A stretch of 14,191 nucleotides of DNA from Methanoculleus marisnigri (GCA_002503885.1 DASQ01000082.1:1-14191), one strand, 5' to 3'; positions 1-5,724 are shown, numbered from the stretch's first letter. A program made the numbers and translations. The notes: generated from the letters alone by a model not told the origin.

Positions 1-201
1 TTCCTCGTCCCGGGTCGATGCTTCCCTATTCATGCCCTATTCAACAGAACTGAAATTTCGTAGTTTCGCGTGAAACAATCCAGGGTGCAGATCGAGATAT
101 GGTCCCACACAGAAGGCAGGCCGTGAGGGATGCGAAGGGCGGGAAAGGAAATTCATAGAGTTAAATGACAACGAGTACTAGAATTCTAAACGGAATGAAT
201 T
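1..201. other. Noncoding left edge
   Basis: I see no convincing gene here. It lies downstream of the minus-strand 177-codon gene that ends at 202. It holds a perfect 8-bp palindrome (gaaatttc, 52-59) and a small hairpin (gtttc-gcgt-gaaac, 63-76). Neither is followed by a clear T-tract on either strand, so I do not call a terminator. Confidence 0.4.
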
Positions 202-735
202 TCATTGGCAGATAGAATTATCATCGTTATGCGTTAACATGTAACGAGTAATAAGCCGATAGCTTTGATTTGAAGAGGGATTAGGATTTGAAGGATGATA
301 ATCTGGCAGATTATTTGACTCGTTATGTGTTACCGGGAATCCAGGGTGTAAAACATCAATCAAGATTGATTCGAGATCACTCTGTGTAAAGCGTGGGGTT
401 TCATTACTGATTCTTCCGCTATACGCGCGCTGCTGTTCAGTACCGCCGCTACGCCCGGGCTTTGGAATCCTCTTCAGGACGACATGCAACTCGTCACGCA
501 GATAAGAAAGCACTTTCTCCGGGTGATCAAGTTCTTCCAGTTCAGTCCAAAGCGCATCACGCATTCTTACCAGGTCTTCAGGTACGGGTAGATTTCCCCT
601 CTGCAATGTTTCGATTGATTTTGATACCGCTTTTACACGAGCCTTCTTTTCTGCTAATTCAGATTCCTCGTATGAGCGAAGTTCATTGATAAGCCAGTTC
701 AGTTGGCTGACTATCTGCTCAGCCTCTTTCATCAT
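202..735 (-). CDS. Hypothetical protein with coiled-coil-like N-terminus
   Basis: I do not recognise this 177-residue protein. Residues about 1-75 are charged and helix-prone (many E, K, R and L), consistent with a coiled coil. Around residues 49-55 is a NLPVPEDL segment, followed by another helical stretch to about residue 90. The rest is polar and low in hydrophobics, with a run rich in Asn, Pro and Ser near residues 140-160, so the tail is probably disordered. There is no signal peptide, membrane segment or cysteine cluster. Two adjacent ATG codons (735 and 732) can start it, and no clear Shine-Dalgarno precedes them. It lies 107 bp downstream of the 258-codon gene on the same strand and is probably co-transcribed with it. 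The region is clearly AT-richer than the Eha/Fwd operon, which suggests accessory origin. Confidence 0.6.
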   Translation of the reverse strand: MMKEAEQIVSQLNWLINELRSYEESELAEKKARVKAVSKSIETLQRGNLPVPEDLVRMRDALWTELEELDHPEKVLSYLRDELHVVLKRIPKPGRSGGTEQQRAYSGRISNETPRFTQSDLESILIDVLHPGFPVTHNESNNLPDYHPSNPNPSSNQSYRLITRYMLTHNDDNSICQ

Positions 736-842
736 AAAACTGAGGTTATCGTTTCAATTGATAAAAAGGGTTCTGCAAACTGCCCCAAGTCACCAAAGAA
801 AAACTGAATGATTTCAGATACAGCACAGAAGATCCTGTCTCA

Positions 843-1619
843 TCACTGATACTGAATTTCCAAATCTTCACTCTCATAGCCAAAGAACTGGATGATGTCA
901 AATGAGCGCTTGTATATCTTCGTTGCACTCATGTTTGCCTCCACATATATCCCCGAATCTGAAACCGGCAACGCGCGAATGCAGGCCTCTGGATCCTTCG
1001 AGAAAAATACACCTCCCCGTGGCCTTGTTAGCGATGCTATCTGACTGAATCTCTCCGGGTGTCTCTGGTACATGAGGCAACAGATTTGCAATAGATATTC
1101 AGTCCAATTACGAACATGATATGTCTGACCTTTGAAAATAAACGACCCAATTTTTGCATAGGCCATCTCTTCGTGTCCTGCTATAGAGGGAGAGGTTTTT
1201 GAACGGGGTTTATTTGTCTTTTGTTGAATAGAGGGAAGGCATTTCTGTAGTTCTTTGCATCGGTGCGTCAATATGTTAATGAATTCTGCTGTCTTGCCGA
1301 CTTCCTCTTCAAAAGAGGGTAGCGTCAACTCGTTCTCTTTGAGGTCCGCGTATTCCCGAATTTTTTCCTGCTCCTCACTGCTAAAGCAGGTAAGATAAAT
1401 TTCACGCTTTTCTTCAGGGATTTCAAAGTATTTTTGAATAAATGGCTCAAAGTCATCCGGGATCGCGAGTTTTTGCTGTTGATTTACAAGGGTGGTGAGC
1501 TGCTCAAGGTTGTCAAAACGCTCTTTTATGTCCTGCAGGCTTGCTTCAATCTCCTGAACTAGATGTTTATTCCTGATCCAATCGAATTGGACTGCGTAGC
1601 CATCGCTCATTTCCCTCAC
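843..1619 (-). CDS. Hypothetical two-domain protein, helical N-terminus plus conserved-looking C-terminal module
   Basis: This is a 258-residue protein of unknown function. Residues about 10-130 are helical and charged, resembling a coiled coil, and include a KLAIPDDF segment near residue 51. After a basic, Ser/Pro-rich linker (about 130-145) comes a globular module (about 150-258). It carries the patterns FKGQTYHVRNWTEYL, YQRHPERF, FFSKDPEA, IYVEANMSA and FFGYESEDLEI. This pattern (F-x-G-x-x-Y-x-V-x-x-W, then Y-V-E-x-N-x-S-A, then F-G-Y-x-x-x-D-L-E-I) reminds me of a C-terminal module seen on assorted archaeal and bacterial proteins of unknown role, but I cannot name the family. The start may be GTG at 1619 or ATG at 1610; a TATA-like element about 27 nt upstream of the GTG favours a near-leaderless GTG start. 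AT-rich composition and the nearby ArdC remnant suggest an accessory gene. Confidence 0.65.
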   Translation of the reverse strand: MREMSDGYAVQFDWIRNKHLVQEIEASLQDIKERFDNLEQLTTLVNQQQKLAIPDDFEPFIQKYFEIPEEKREIYLTCFSSEEQEKIREYADLKENELTLPSFEEEVGKTAEFINILTHRCKELQKCLPSIQQKTNKPRSKTSPSIAGHEEMAYAKIGSFIFKGQTYHVRNWTEYLLQICCLMYQRHPERFSQIASLTRPRGGVFFSKDPEACIRALPVSDSGIYVEANMSATKIYKRSFDIIQFFGYESEDLEIQYQ

Positions 1620-1642
1620 AGGGAACCATTCGAAAAAATTGA

Positions 1643-1655
1643 CTAAATAGTTTTC
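1643..1655 (-). promoter_or_regulatory. Possible TATA promoter for the 258-codon gene
   Basis: Read on the minus strand this is gaaaactatttag, an A-rich BRE-like stretch followed by a TATA-like ctatttag. Its centre is about 27 nt upstream of the GTG at 1619, the archaeal TATA-to-start distance expected for a leaderless or short-leader transcript. The match to consensus is modest. Confidence 0.35.
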
Positions 1656-1722
1656 GTTTTTAGAACATGGCTGACTTATGGCGCAGAGGAATTGTGGACG
1701 TTATGACAGATGGGCACGAACC

Positions 1723-2079
1723 TCAACGCGGAGCAGTGGGGCTGGCGGCGCCCATCTCGGCGGTCAACTCCTCCCGGCTGTACCGCTCGCTGCCGAACCG
1801 GATCGGCCCGGTGATCCCCGGCCGGTCGAGCCGGGAGGCGTGCCCGGTCCAGTGGGTCAACTCGTGGAAGAAGGCCGCGTAGTAAGCCTCCGGGGAGGCG
1901 AACCGGTCCGGTGCCGGCATGGCGATCCGGTCGCTGGCCGGGTAGTAGGCCGGCTCGCCCGGGCCGACCCGGGGCCGGTTGCGGGCGATGAGGTCCTCGC
2001 AGGTGGTGACCGGCCGGACCTCCCCGGCTTGTTCGACCTCGATACCCTCGCACTGCGAGAGGTTGAAAACCTGATAGGG
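1723..2079 (-). pseudogene. Remnant of an ArdC-type antirestriction zincin metallopeptidase
   Basis: On the minus strand a single frame reads from PYQVFNLSQCEGIEV (about 2079) through YYPASDRIAMP to FFHELTHWTGHASRLDR and SREELTAEMGAA (about 1744), then runs into unrelated residues and a stop at 1723. HELTH is the HExxH zinc site, and the downstream Glu of the EELTAE segment is the likely third ligand. Both are hallmarks of the metallopeptidase domain of ArdC-like antirestriction proteins carried by plasmids and integrative elements. There is no start codon in frame: upstream the frame becomes unlike ArdC and meets a stop near 2150. The N-terminal ssDNA-binding part and the region after MGAA are missing, so this is a fragment broken at both ends. 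It is much more GC-rich than the genes to its left, so its immediate donor differs. The annotated end includes about seven non-homologous codons. Confidence 0.75.
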
Positions 2080-2180
2080 TGAGGCTCCCCAAAGGACGGC
2101 CGTGCCTGTCGCACGATGGAGCAGAGCGCCAGGGAATCCTCGCCCTGACCTGGAGGAATCTCATGGAAAATTTGTTAGTA

Positions 2181-2265
2181 TGCGAGGGAAGGGATTCGAA
2201 CCCTTGAACTCCTTCAAGAACGGACCCTAAATCCGTCGCCTTTGACCTGGCTCGGCAACCCTCGC
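2181..2265 (-). tRNA. tRNA-Leu (anticodon UAG)
   Basis: Reading the minus strand, GCGAGGG (2265-2259) pairs perfectly with CCCTCGC (2188-2182), with discriminator A at 2181. The anticodon arm is ACGGA-TTTAGGG-TCCGT, giving anticodon UAG (plus-strand cta at 2227-2229), which reads CUA leucine codons. A long variable arm (ttgaaggagttcaa) and the T-arm with GGTTCGAATCC complete a class II leucine tRNA. CCA is not encoded. A short T4 tract (minus strand, 2170-2167) lies just after the 3' end and may terminate transcription. The ArdC remnant and AT-rich genes lie on its 3' side, the usual location of tRNA-targeted integrations. Confidence 0.95.
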
Positions 2266-2486
2266 GTGCCATATAGGTCGGCGCGGGAAGCATTATATTT
2301 GTTCCCCGGCGGCGCCGCAGGCGGAGGTCCCATCCCGGCCCGATGCCCCGGCCGGGGCGCACCGCAGGGTATCCACGTCACCGCGGCATCACCTGCATTC
2401 CAGCCGGCTCAGGTGCCCGATCCTGCGGCCCGGAATCTGGCAATAACAGCGCGCAATGGGGCCCCAGAGACACGTGGAAACATATA
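2266..2486. other. Intergenic interval between tRNA-Leu and the Eha operon promoter
   Basis: Apart from the tRNA promoter I see no gene. Open frames here run only because the DNA is GC-rich, and they lack initiation signals or recognisable protein patterns. It contains a perfect 14-bp palindrome, gccccggccggggc (2345-2358), of unknown role. Confidence 0.4.
2292..2300 (-). promoter_or_regulatory. TATA box for tRNA-Leu
   Basis: The minus strand reads aaatataat, centred about 31 nt upstream of the mature tRNA 5' end (2265). This fits a start site near 2270 and a few nucleotides of 5' leader. A second AT patch (2273-2278) is too close to be the TATA element. Confidence 0.55.
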
Positions 2487-2517
2487 TTGTATATAAAATG
2501 CATTACATTATATACAA
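2487..2517. repeat. Perfect inverted repeat overlapping the promoter, putative operator
   Basis: ttgtatataa (2487-2496) and ttatatacaa (2508-2517) are exact reverse complements separated by 11 nt. The centre-to-centre distance is 21 bp, two helical turns, so a dimeric regulator could contact both arms on one face. Each arm is itself nearly palindromic (TTRTATAYAA). The arms cover the TATA element and the space before the start site, so a bound protein would be expected to block TBP/TFB or polymerase. The regulator is unknown. Confidence 0.55.
2490..2498 (+). promoter_or_regulatory. Main TATA box candidate of the Eha-Fwd operon
   Basis: tatataaaa at 2490-2498 is a near-consensus archaeal TATA box in a GC-rich genome. 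A start site about 25 nt downstream (about 2518-2522) would give a leader of some 120 nt before ehaB at 2643. A second TATA-like ttatatac at 2508-2515 could instead start transcription near 2537. Both lie inside the inverted repeat 2487-2517. Confidence 0.6.
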
Positions 2518-2535
2518 AATTAACCGGGGAGTATC

Positions 2536-2592
2536 ATGTCCGGGATGCGCCGACGGCGCATTCCGGCCGGATCGTGCCCAAAATGTTACTAA
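2536..2592 (+). CDS. Possible 18-codon upstream ORF (leader peptide)
   Basis: ATG at 2536, preceded by ggggag (2526-2531) at a usable Shine-Dalgarno spacing, opens an ORF ending TAA at 2590-2592. The product would be MSGMRRRRIPAGSCPKCY: an Arg-rich start and a terminal CPKC pair. It would be translated within the leader of the Eha-Fwd operon if transcription starts near 2520, and it spans the leader hairpin. It could be a leader peptide, a relic of a longer zinc-ribbon gene, or chance. Confidence 0.3.
   Translation: MSGMRRRRIPAGSCPKCY
2540..2566 (+). promoter_or_regulatory. Strong leader hairpin upstream of ehaB
   Basis: atgcgccg (2545-2552) and cggcgcat (2554-2561) are perfect reverse complements around a single base. 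The stem extends by a G-U pair (2544/2562) and by ccgg/ccgg (2540-2543 with 2563-2566). The RNA stem is thus about 12 bp with a tight GAC loop. It lies in the predicted 5' leader, some 75 nt before the ehaB start. No T-tract follows, so it is unlikely to be a simple terminator. Confidence 0.5.
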
Positions 2593-2606
2593 CAAAACCT
2601 TTATTG
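2593..2606 (+). promoter_or_regulatory. Second, start-proximal promoter candidate
   Basis: caaaacctttattg has an A-rich BRE-like part followed by a TATA-like ctttattg. A start about 25 nt downstream (about 2627-2632) would give a leader of only about 10-15 nt before the ATG at 2643. That would suit ehaB, which has no obvious Shine-Dalgarno. It lies outside the inverted repeat and could give constitutive expression. Confidence 0.35.
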
Positions 2607-2642
2607 AATTGATCGACTGTATTTTCCTTTAGTTGAACTGAA

Positions 2643-3128
2643 ATGCTGGGCGAGATCCTCCATATCCTGGCGGCAGCGATCATCAGCTGGATACTCTTCG
2701 TGACCGTCGACATCTTCTTCCGGTTGCCGGAAGCGGGGGGTGTCAGCGGAGCATCGGCTATCGCGCGGGATATCGAGGCCGGCGGCGGCGCTCTTGCCGG
2801 CGGCACCATGATGGGGAACATCGTCTGCTCTCCCGACGCCTCGGCCGGGACGCTCCTTGCCGCCTGCGGCGTCTACGTCGCCGGCATCCCCGGCGGGCTC
2901 GCCGCGGCGGTGCTCGTCTTCATCGGCAACCGCATCTGCCATGACCCCGGCTACGCAGGGACCACCGGCGCGGTCCTCGCCACGTTTGTCGTCTACGCCT
3001 CCACCCTGGTCGGGTTCGCCGCCACGGACTTCATCGCAGGCATGGTGATCGCCATCCTCACCATCCAGGGACTCTCGCATGCCCACGCAAGCAGGCTTCT
3101 TGCGCGGCTCTGGAGGGTCAGACAGTGA
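2643..3128 (+). CDS. ehaB: Energy-converting hydrogenase A, membrane subunit EhaB
   Basis: This is the first gene of the Eha membrane block, 161 residues. That is close to the length I recall for EhaB of Methanothermobacter (about 166). Hydrophobic segments near residues 5-27, 66-95, 104-122 and 125-143 indicate three to four membrane helices, separated by a Gly/Ala-rich loop (about 28-65) and ending in a short Arg-rich tail. It has no cofactor-binding motif; members of this family are accessory membrane subunits of the Eha complex, which couples H2-dependent ferredoxin reduction to ion influx. Assignment rests on length and gene order rather than on a diagnostic motif. No ehaA precedes it. 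The stop overlaps the ehaC GTG by 4 bp. The ATG at 2643 has no clear Shine-Dalgarno, consistent with a short-leader transcript. Confidence 0.75.
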   Translation: MLGEILHILAAAIISWILFVTVDIFFRLPEAGGVSGASAIARDIEAGGGALAGGTMMGNIVCSPDASAGTLLAACGVYVAGIPGGLAAAVLVFIGNRICHDPGYAGTTGAVLATFVVYASTLVGFAATDFIAGMVIAILTIQGLSHAHASRLLARLWRVRQ

Positions 3129-3364
3129 TCGCGCTCTATATTGTGGCGGGAGTAGCCGTCTTTGCCGCTATACGGGTCGTCATCGAGCGGAACACCGGCC
3201 GGAAACTCCCCTACGCGAACGTCCTGAACTTCGCCGTCGCCGGGACAATCGTCCTGCTGCTCGACCACCCGCTCTCTCTCGTCGCGGCGGCAGCCTACTT
3301 CGTCGGCTCCACGCTCGAGGCAAACGCCGTAGCAAGCACCTATGCAGGAGGGGTGAAGCGGTGA
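3125..3364 (+). CDS. ehaC: Energy-converting hydrogenase A, membrane subunit EhaC
   Basis: A 79-residue hydrophobic protein with helices at about 3-20, 33-47 and 50-66 and an ERNTGRKLPYANVLNF loop between the first two. Size, topology and position between ehaB and ehaD match EhaC, a small membrane subunit family annotated in Pfam, as I recall, as DUF2109. It resembles the small MrpF/MnhF-like antiporter subunits in layout, and a role in the ion-translocating arm is inferred. It starts with GTG at 3125, overlapping the ehaB stop (GTGA), and its own stop overlaps the next GTG, so translation is probably coupled on both sides. Confidence 0.75.
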   Translation: MIALYIVAGVAVFAAIRVVIERNTGRKLPYANVLNFAVAGTIVLLLDHPLSLVAAAAYFVGSTLEANAVASTYAGGVKR

Positions 3365-3591
3365 TCGTCGCGTTAGAGGTCGCGTTCGGGCTCGTCGCGC
3401 TCCTGGGCGCGGCCTCCACCGCCCTCATCAGGGACTCCTACGGGAAAGTGATCTCGCTCGGGGTCCTTGTTGCCGGGATCCTGCCGTTTATCGTGGACCG
3501 CGGCTACTTAGACGTTGCCATCACGGTCTCACTCATCGCGCCGATCGCCACGATATTCATCCTCATGGCTGTCCGGAGGGCTGAAGCGTGA
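3361..3591 (+). CDS. ehaD: Energy-converting hydrogenase A, membrane subunit EhaD
   Basis: A 76-residue membrane protein with three hydrophobic stretches (about 4-20, 29-45, 50-70) and a short ALIRDSYGKVISLG turn. This layout is typical of MrpG/MnhG-like small subunits of cation antiporters and group 4 hydrogenases. By order and size it is EhaD (DUF2108 in my recollection). The chosen start is the GTG at 3361, overlapping the ehaC stop as GTGA and preceded by a good ribosome site (aggagggg). An upstream extension in the same frame would run antiparallel to the clear operon architecture and overlap all of ehaC, so I reject it. Confidence 0.75.
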   Translation: MIVALEVAFGLVALLGAASTALIRDSYGKVISLGVLVAGILPFIVDRGYLDVAITVSLIAPIATIFILMAVRRAEA

Positions 3592-3827
3592 ACGCTGTCT
3601 TCATCCTCGGTCTCGCCATCCTCGTGATCGGCGTCGTCTCGGTCGCCTTCACCCGCCCCAAGACCTACGTCGCCCGGCTGATCAACCTCGAGATACCGGC
3701 ATGGGGCCTCTTACTCGTCATGCTCGCCTACGACGAGGCCCTGGCCATACTGACGTTTGTTGCCGTCACCGCAATCAGCACGTTCGTCATCGTGCGCCTG
3801 ATGGAATGGAGGGATGCATCGTGCTGA
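3588..3827 (+). CDS. ehaE: Energy-converting hydrogenase A, membrane subunit EhaE
   Basis: A 79-residue protein with membrane helices near residues 3-22, 37-50 and 53-70. The sequence between the first two, TRPKTYVARLINLEIPAWG, is a polar cytoplasmic-type loop, and the tail is VRLMEWRDASC. Position and length match EhaE (DUF2107 in my recollection), one of the small accessory membrane proteins specific to Eha complexes. The GTG start at 3588 overlaps the ehaD stop (GTGA) behind a ggaggg ribosome site, and its stop overlaps the ehaF GTG by 7 bp. Confidence 0.75.
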   Translation: MNAVFILGLAILVIGVVSVAFTRPKTYVARLINLEIPAWGLLLVMLAYDEALAILTFVAVTAISTFVIVRLMEWRDASC

Positions 3828-4273
3828 TCATCACGCGGATCTCAAGGTTCGTCTCCAACTTCCAGAACCTCGTTGCGCTCTTTGCCGCTGCGTGCATCAT
3901 CGTCTCCGTCGCGGGCATCCTCTCCCTGCCGCTCGGCTTTGCGGAGGACCAGCTCTACCCCAAGACCCTCGACCCGGCAAGTTCGCTCTACCCCTACGAC
4001 CGGGGAGGCGTCCCGTTCGGCACAACGGAGGTCGTCGCCCAGTACCCGGAGAACTCACCCTACGCGGGCTACGTCACTGCCTACTTAACGCCGCTCTCGC
4101 AGTACCTCGCGGACCACACGCACTACCTCGGCACGACGATCGTCGCCCATCCGGGAGGGATCGTCGATGAGATCCTCTACAACACCCGGGGGCTCGATAC
4201 GGTCGTCGAGACGACCATCCTCTTTACAGCGTTTGCGATCGCCTCATACCTCTTCCGGAGGGAGGAAGAATGA
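3821..4273 (+). CDS. ehaF: Energy-converting hydrogenase A, membrane subunit EhaF
   Basis: A 150-residue protein with one membrane helix near each end (about 17-38 and 128-145) and a long polar segment between. That segment is rich in Tyr and Pro (QLYPKTLDPASS, YPYDRGGVPFGTTE, AQYPENSPYAGYV, HPGGIVDEILYNTRG). This matches EhaF (about 160 residues in Methanothermobacter; DUF2106 as I recall), which resembles the C-terminal part of MrpB/MbhF-like antiporter subunits (DDxLYNTRGLDTVVETT-type motif). I chose the GTG at 3821 because ggaggg lies about 7 nt upstream. An in-frame ATG at 3806 would add five residues but would lie on the ribosome site. It overlaps ehaG by 4 bp. Confidence 0.8.
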   Translation: MLIITRISRFVSNFQNLVALFAAACIIVSVAGILSLPLGFAEDQLYPKTLDPASSLYPYDRGGVPFGTTEVVAQYPENSPYAGYVTAYLTPLSQYLADHTHYLGTTIVAHPGGIVDEILYNTRGLDTVVETTILFTAFAIASYLFRREEE

Positions 4274-4869
4274 TCCCTGATTACTCGGTCGGCCTCCTCG
4301 TGGCGTTCGGGTCGGCGGGGATCGCGTTCTTTGCCCTGATGCGGGAGACCGACGGCCTCCACCGCCTGCTGCTCACGGACCTCATCGAGGTCGTCACCCT
4401 CGCGTTCATCGCGCTCGTCGGCACCGACCTCGCGGAGGCCCTCATCCTCCCGGGCCTCGTGGTGGGGGTCTCGGAGCTGATCGCGCTCTCCGAGATCTAC
4501 CGGGTAAAGGAAGGCTACGTCCGGCCACCCGATGCCGGCCTGCAGATCGAGGTGATGGAGAGTGCTCCCGGCATCCTCGCCGCGGCCCTCGTCGTCTACG
4601 GCATCGTCCTCTCCGGGTTCACCGGCGGGGCCGTCGCCGGCCTCGGCGTGATCTTCTACTTCCTCTGCCGCAACCACCACGAGCGGTTCGAACTGATCGA
4701 GACGGCGAGCGGCTACTCGTGGGTGCTCTGGATCGTCGCGTTCTTCGTCTTCATGATCCTCCCGCAGTACTGGTTCTTCGCGGTCATGCTCGCAGGATCG
4801 GCGATCCTCGTCAAGGTCATGGCCAAGATGTCGCTGATCGGCACCATGCGGGGTGGTCCGAATGCCTGA
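4270..4869 (+). CDS. ehaG: Energy-converting hydrogenase A, membrane subunit EhaG
   Basis: A 199-residue multi-span membrane protein with about six hydrophobic segments (near 7-24, 34-52, 55-75, 98-120, 121-135, 146-187). Charged loops between them include ALMRETDGLHRLLLTDLIE, SEIYRVKEGYVRPPDAGLQ and CRNHHERFELIE. Position and general length fit EhaG (227 residues in Methanothermobacter by memory; DUF2105), slightly shorter here. The acidic residues buried near LTDLIEV and VGVSELIAL are candidate elements of an ion path, but this is inference from analogy with complex I-type antiporter subunits. A strong ggaggaaga ribosome site precedes the ATG at 4270, which overlaps the ehaF stop as ATGA. 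The stop overlaps ehaH by 8 bp. Confidence 0.8.
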   Translation: MIPDYSVGLLVAFGSAGIAFFALMRETDGLHRLLLTDLIEVVTLAFIALVGTDLAEALILPGLVVGVSELIALSEIYRVKEGYVRPPDAGLQIEVMESAPGILAAALVVYGIVLSGFTGGAVAGLGVIFYFLCRNHHERFELIETASGYSWVLWIVAFFVFMILPQYWFFAVMLAGSAILVKVMAKMSLIGTMRGGPNA

Positions 4870-5515
4870 TATCGGCGGAAGCGACCTTTTCGTGCTGGAG
4901 TTCGGGGATATCCTCCACTACTACACCCCCTACACCACGACGCTCTTCCTGTTCGCCCTGATCTTCACGGCCCTTGCTATCGCAAGCAGGCCCGAGGGGC
5001 AGATCGATATAGCGTTTGGGGGGGACGCCTACTACGCAAAGGAGACGACGGTCTCCGAGATGCGCTTCAGGCGGTTCATGGCGATCGCCTGCGGCCTCGC
5101 GACGATGGGGGCGATGGGGAGCGGGGACCTCTTCAACTTCACGCTCTTTGCCTCCCTCGTCGGGATCACGAACATCGGCATCGTCGCGGCGGTCAAAAGC
5201 CATCACGTCCTCAACGCCGCGTACGAGTACGGCATCGTCGCCATGGTCGCCACCCTGCCGCTCTTTGGGGGCGCCGCGTTGATCCTCGCGACCACCGGCA
5301 CGCTCTCGATACCGGCTCTTGCGGCCGGCGGCTTTGCTGTCCCGCTTGTGGCCAAAGCCCTCCTCACCCTCGGCGTCATCGGAGAGGGGATGGCGCCGTT
5401 CTACGCGGCAAAGGCCGAGATGTTCCGGGCGCCGGGCGCCCCCTACGTCATCATGTGCTCCCTCTCATCGCTGTTGATCTTCCTGCGCGTCGTGGAGATT
5501 GCCATAACCATCTGA
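4862..5515 (+). CDS. ehaH: Energy-converting hydrogenase A, integral membrane subunit EhaH (antiporter-like)
   Basis: A 217-residue protein, the same length I recall for EhaH of Methanothermobacter, with hydrophobic helices at about 28-42, 74-86, 90-110, 123-145, 150-173 and 195-214. EhaH is one of the two conserved membrane proteins of group 4 hydrogenases and is related to NuoL/M/N and Mrp antiporter subunits, though much shorter. Supporting motifs are GDLFNFTLFASLVGITNIG (about 88-106), a membrane Lys at 165, Glu at 175 and EGMAPFYAAKAEMFRAPGAP (about 175-194). The last corresponds to the K-x-P-x-H-x-W-L-P-x-A-H-like region of that superfamily. I chose ATG 4862, placed behind ggggtgg; a GTG at 4853 would add three residues. 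It probably forms part of the ion-translocating arm. Confidence 0.85.
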   Translation: MPDIGGSDLFVLEFGDILHYYTPYTTTLFLFALIFTALAIASRPEGQIDIAFGGDAYYAKETTVSEMRFRRFMAIACGLATMGAMGSGDLFNFTLFASLVGITNIGIVAAVKSHHVLNAAYEYGIVAMVATLPLFGGAALILATTGTLSIPALAAGGFAVPLVAKALLTLGVIGEGMAPFYAAKAEMFRAPGAPYVIMCSLSSLLIFLRVVEIAITI

Positions 5516-5520
5516 TTGAC

Positions 5521-5724
5521 ATGAAACGAACGACGATTACCTACGGACTCGCGGCATCGGCCATCGTCATCGCCGCCGCATCGGGGCTGCTCGCAGCAGG
5601 CCTCATACCGCTCTGGGCGGCGGAGACAGCCATCGTGATCGCCTTCCCGGCACTGGTCATCTTCCTGGGGCTCTGGTGGCGGGCTCCGGGCGGAGAAGAG
5701 GATATCCCGTTCATAGGATACTGA
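5521..5724 (+). CDS. ehaI: Energy-converting hydrogenase A, small membrane subunit EhaI
   Basis: A 67-residue protein with two helices (about 7-27 and 32-53) and a short acidic tail GGEEDIPFIGY. It is assigned as EhaI because it lies between ehaH and ehaJ, where the Methanothermobacter operon has a small membrane gene of this name (longer there by memory, about 94 residues). No cofactor motif is present. It is one of the few junctions without overlap: five bases follow the ehaH stop, and one base separates its stop from ehaJ. No strong Shine-Dalgarno is seen before ATG 5521. Confidence 0.65.
   Translation: MKRTTITYGLAASAIVIAAASGLLAAGLIPLWAAETAIVIAFPALVIFLGLWWRAPGGEEDIPFIGY

Noticed and set aside
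2345..2358. Perfect 14-bp palindrome gccccggccggggc
   Set aside because: Real symmetry, but self-complementary GC runs are common in this GC-rich composition, and it lies away from any promoter element I can identify.
1676..2362. Long minus-strand open frame (228 codons) across the ArdC remnant and the tRNA
   Set aside because: It is an off-frame reading of very GC-rich DNA, Arg/Pro/Gly-rich and running through a tRNA gene; the ArdC pattern is in a different frame.
2171..2596. 10-bp perfect inverted repeat tttgttagta (2171-2180) and tactaacaaa (2587-2596) bracketing tRNA-Leu and the intergenic region
   Set aside because: Considered as element ends, but the match stops at 10 bp, is AT-rich, and a match of this length over several hundred bases is not improbable by chance; no target-site duplication is visible.
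2601..3086. 161-codon minus-strand frame opposite ehaB
   Set aside because: Same length as ehaB by coincidence; Gly/Asp/Arg-rich and highly polar mirror of a membrane protein gene.
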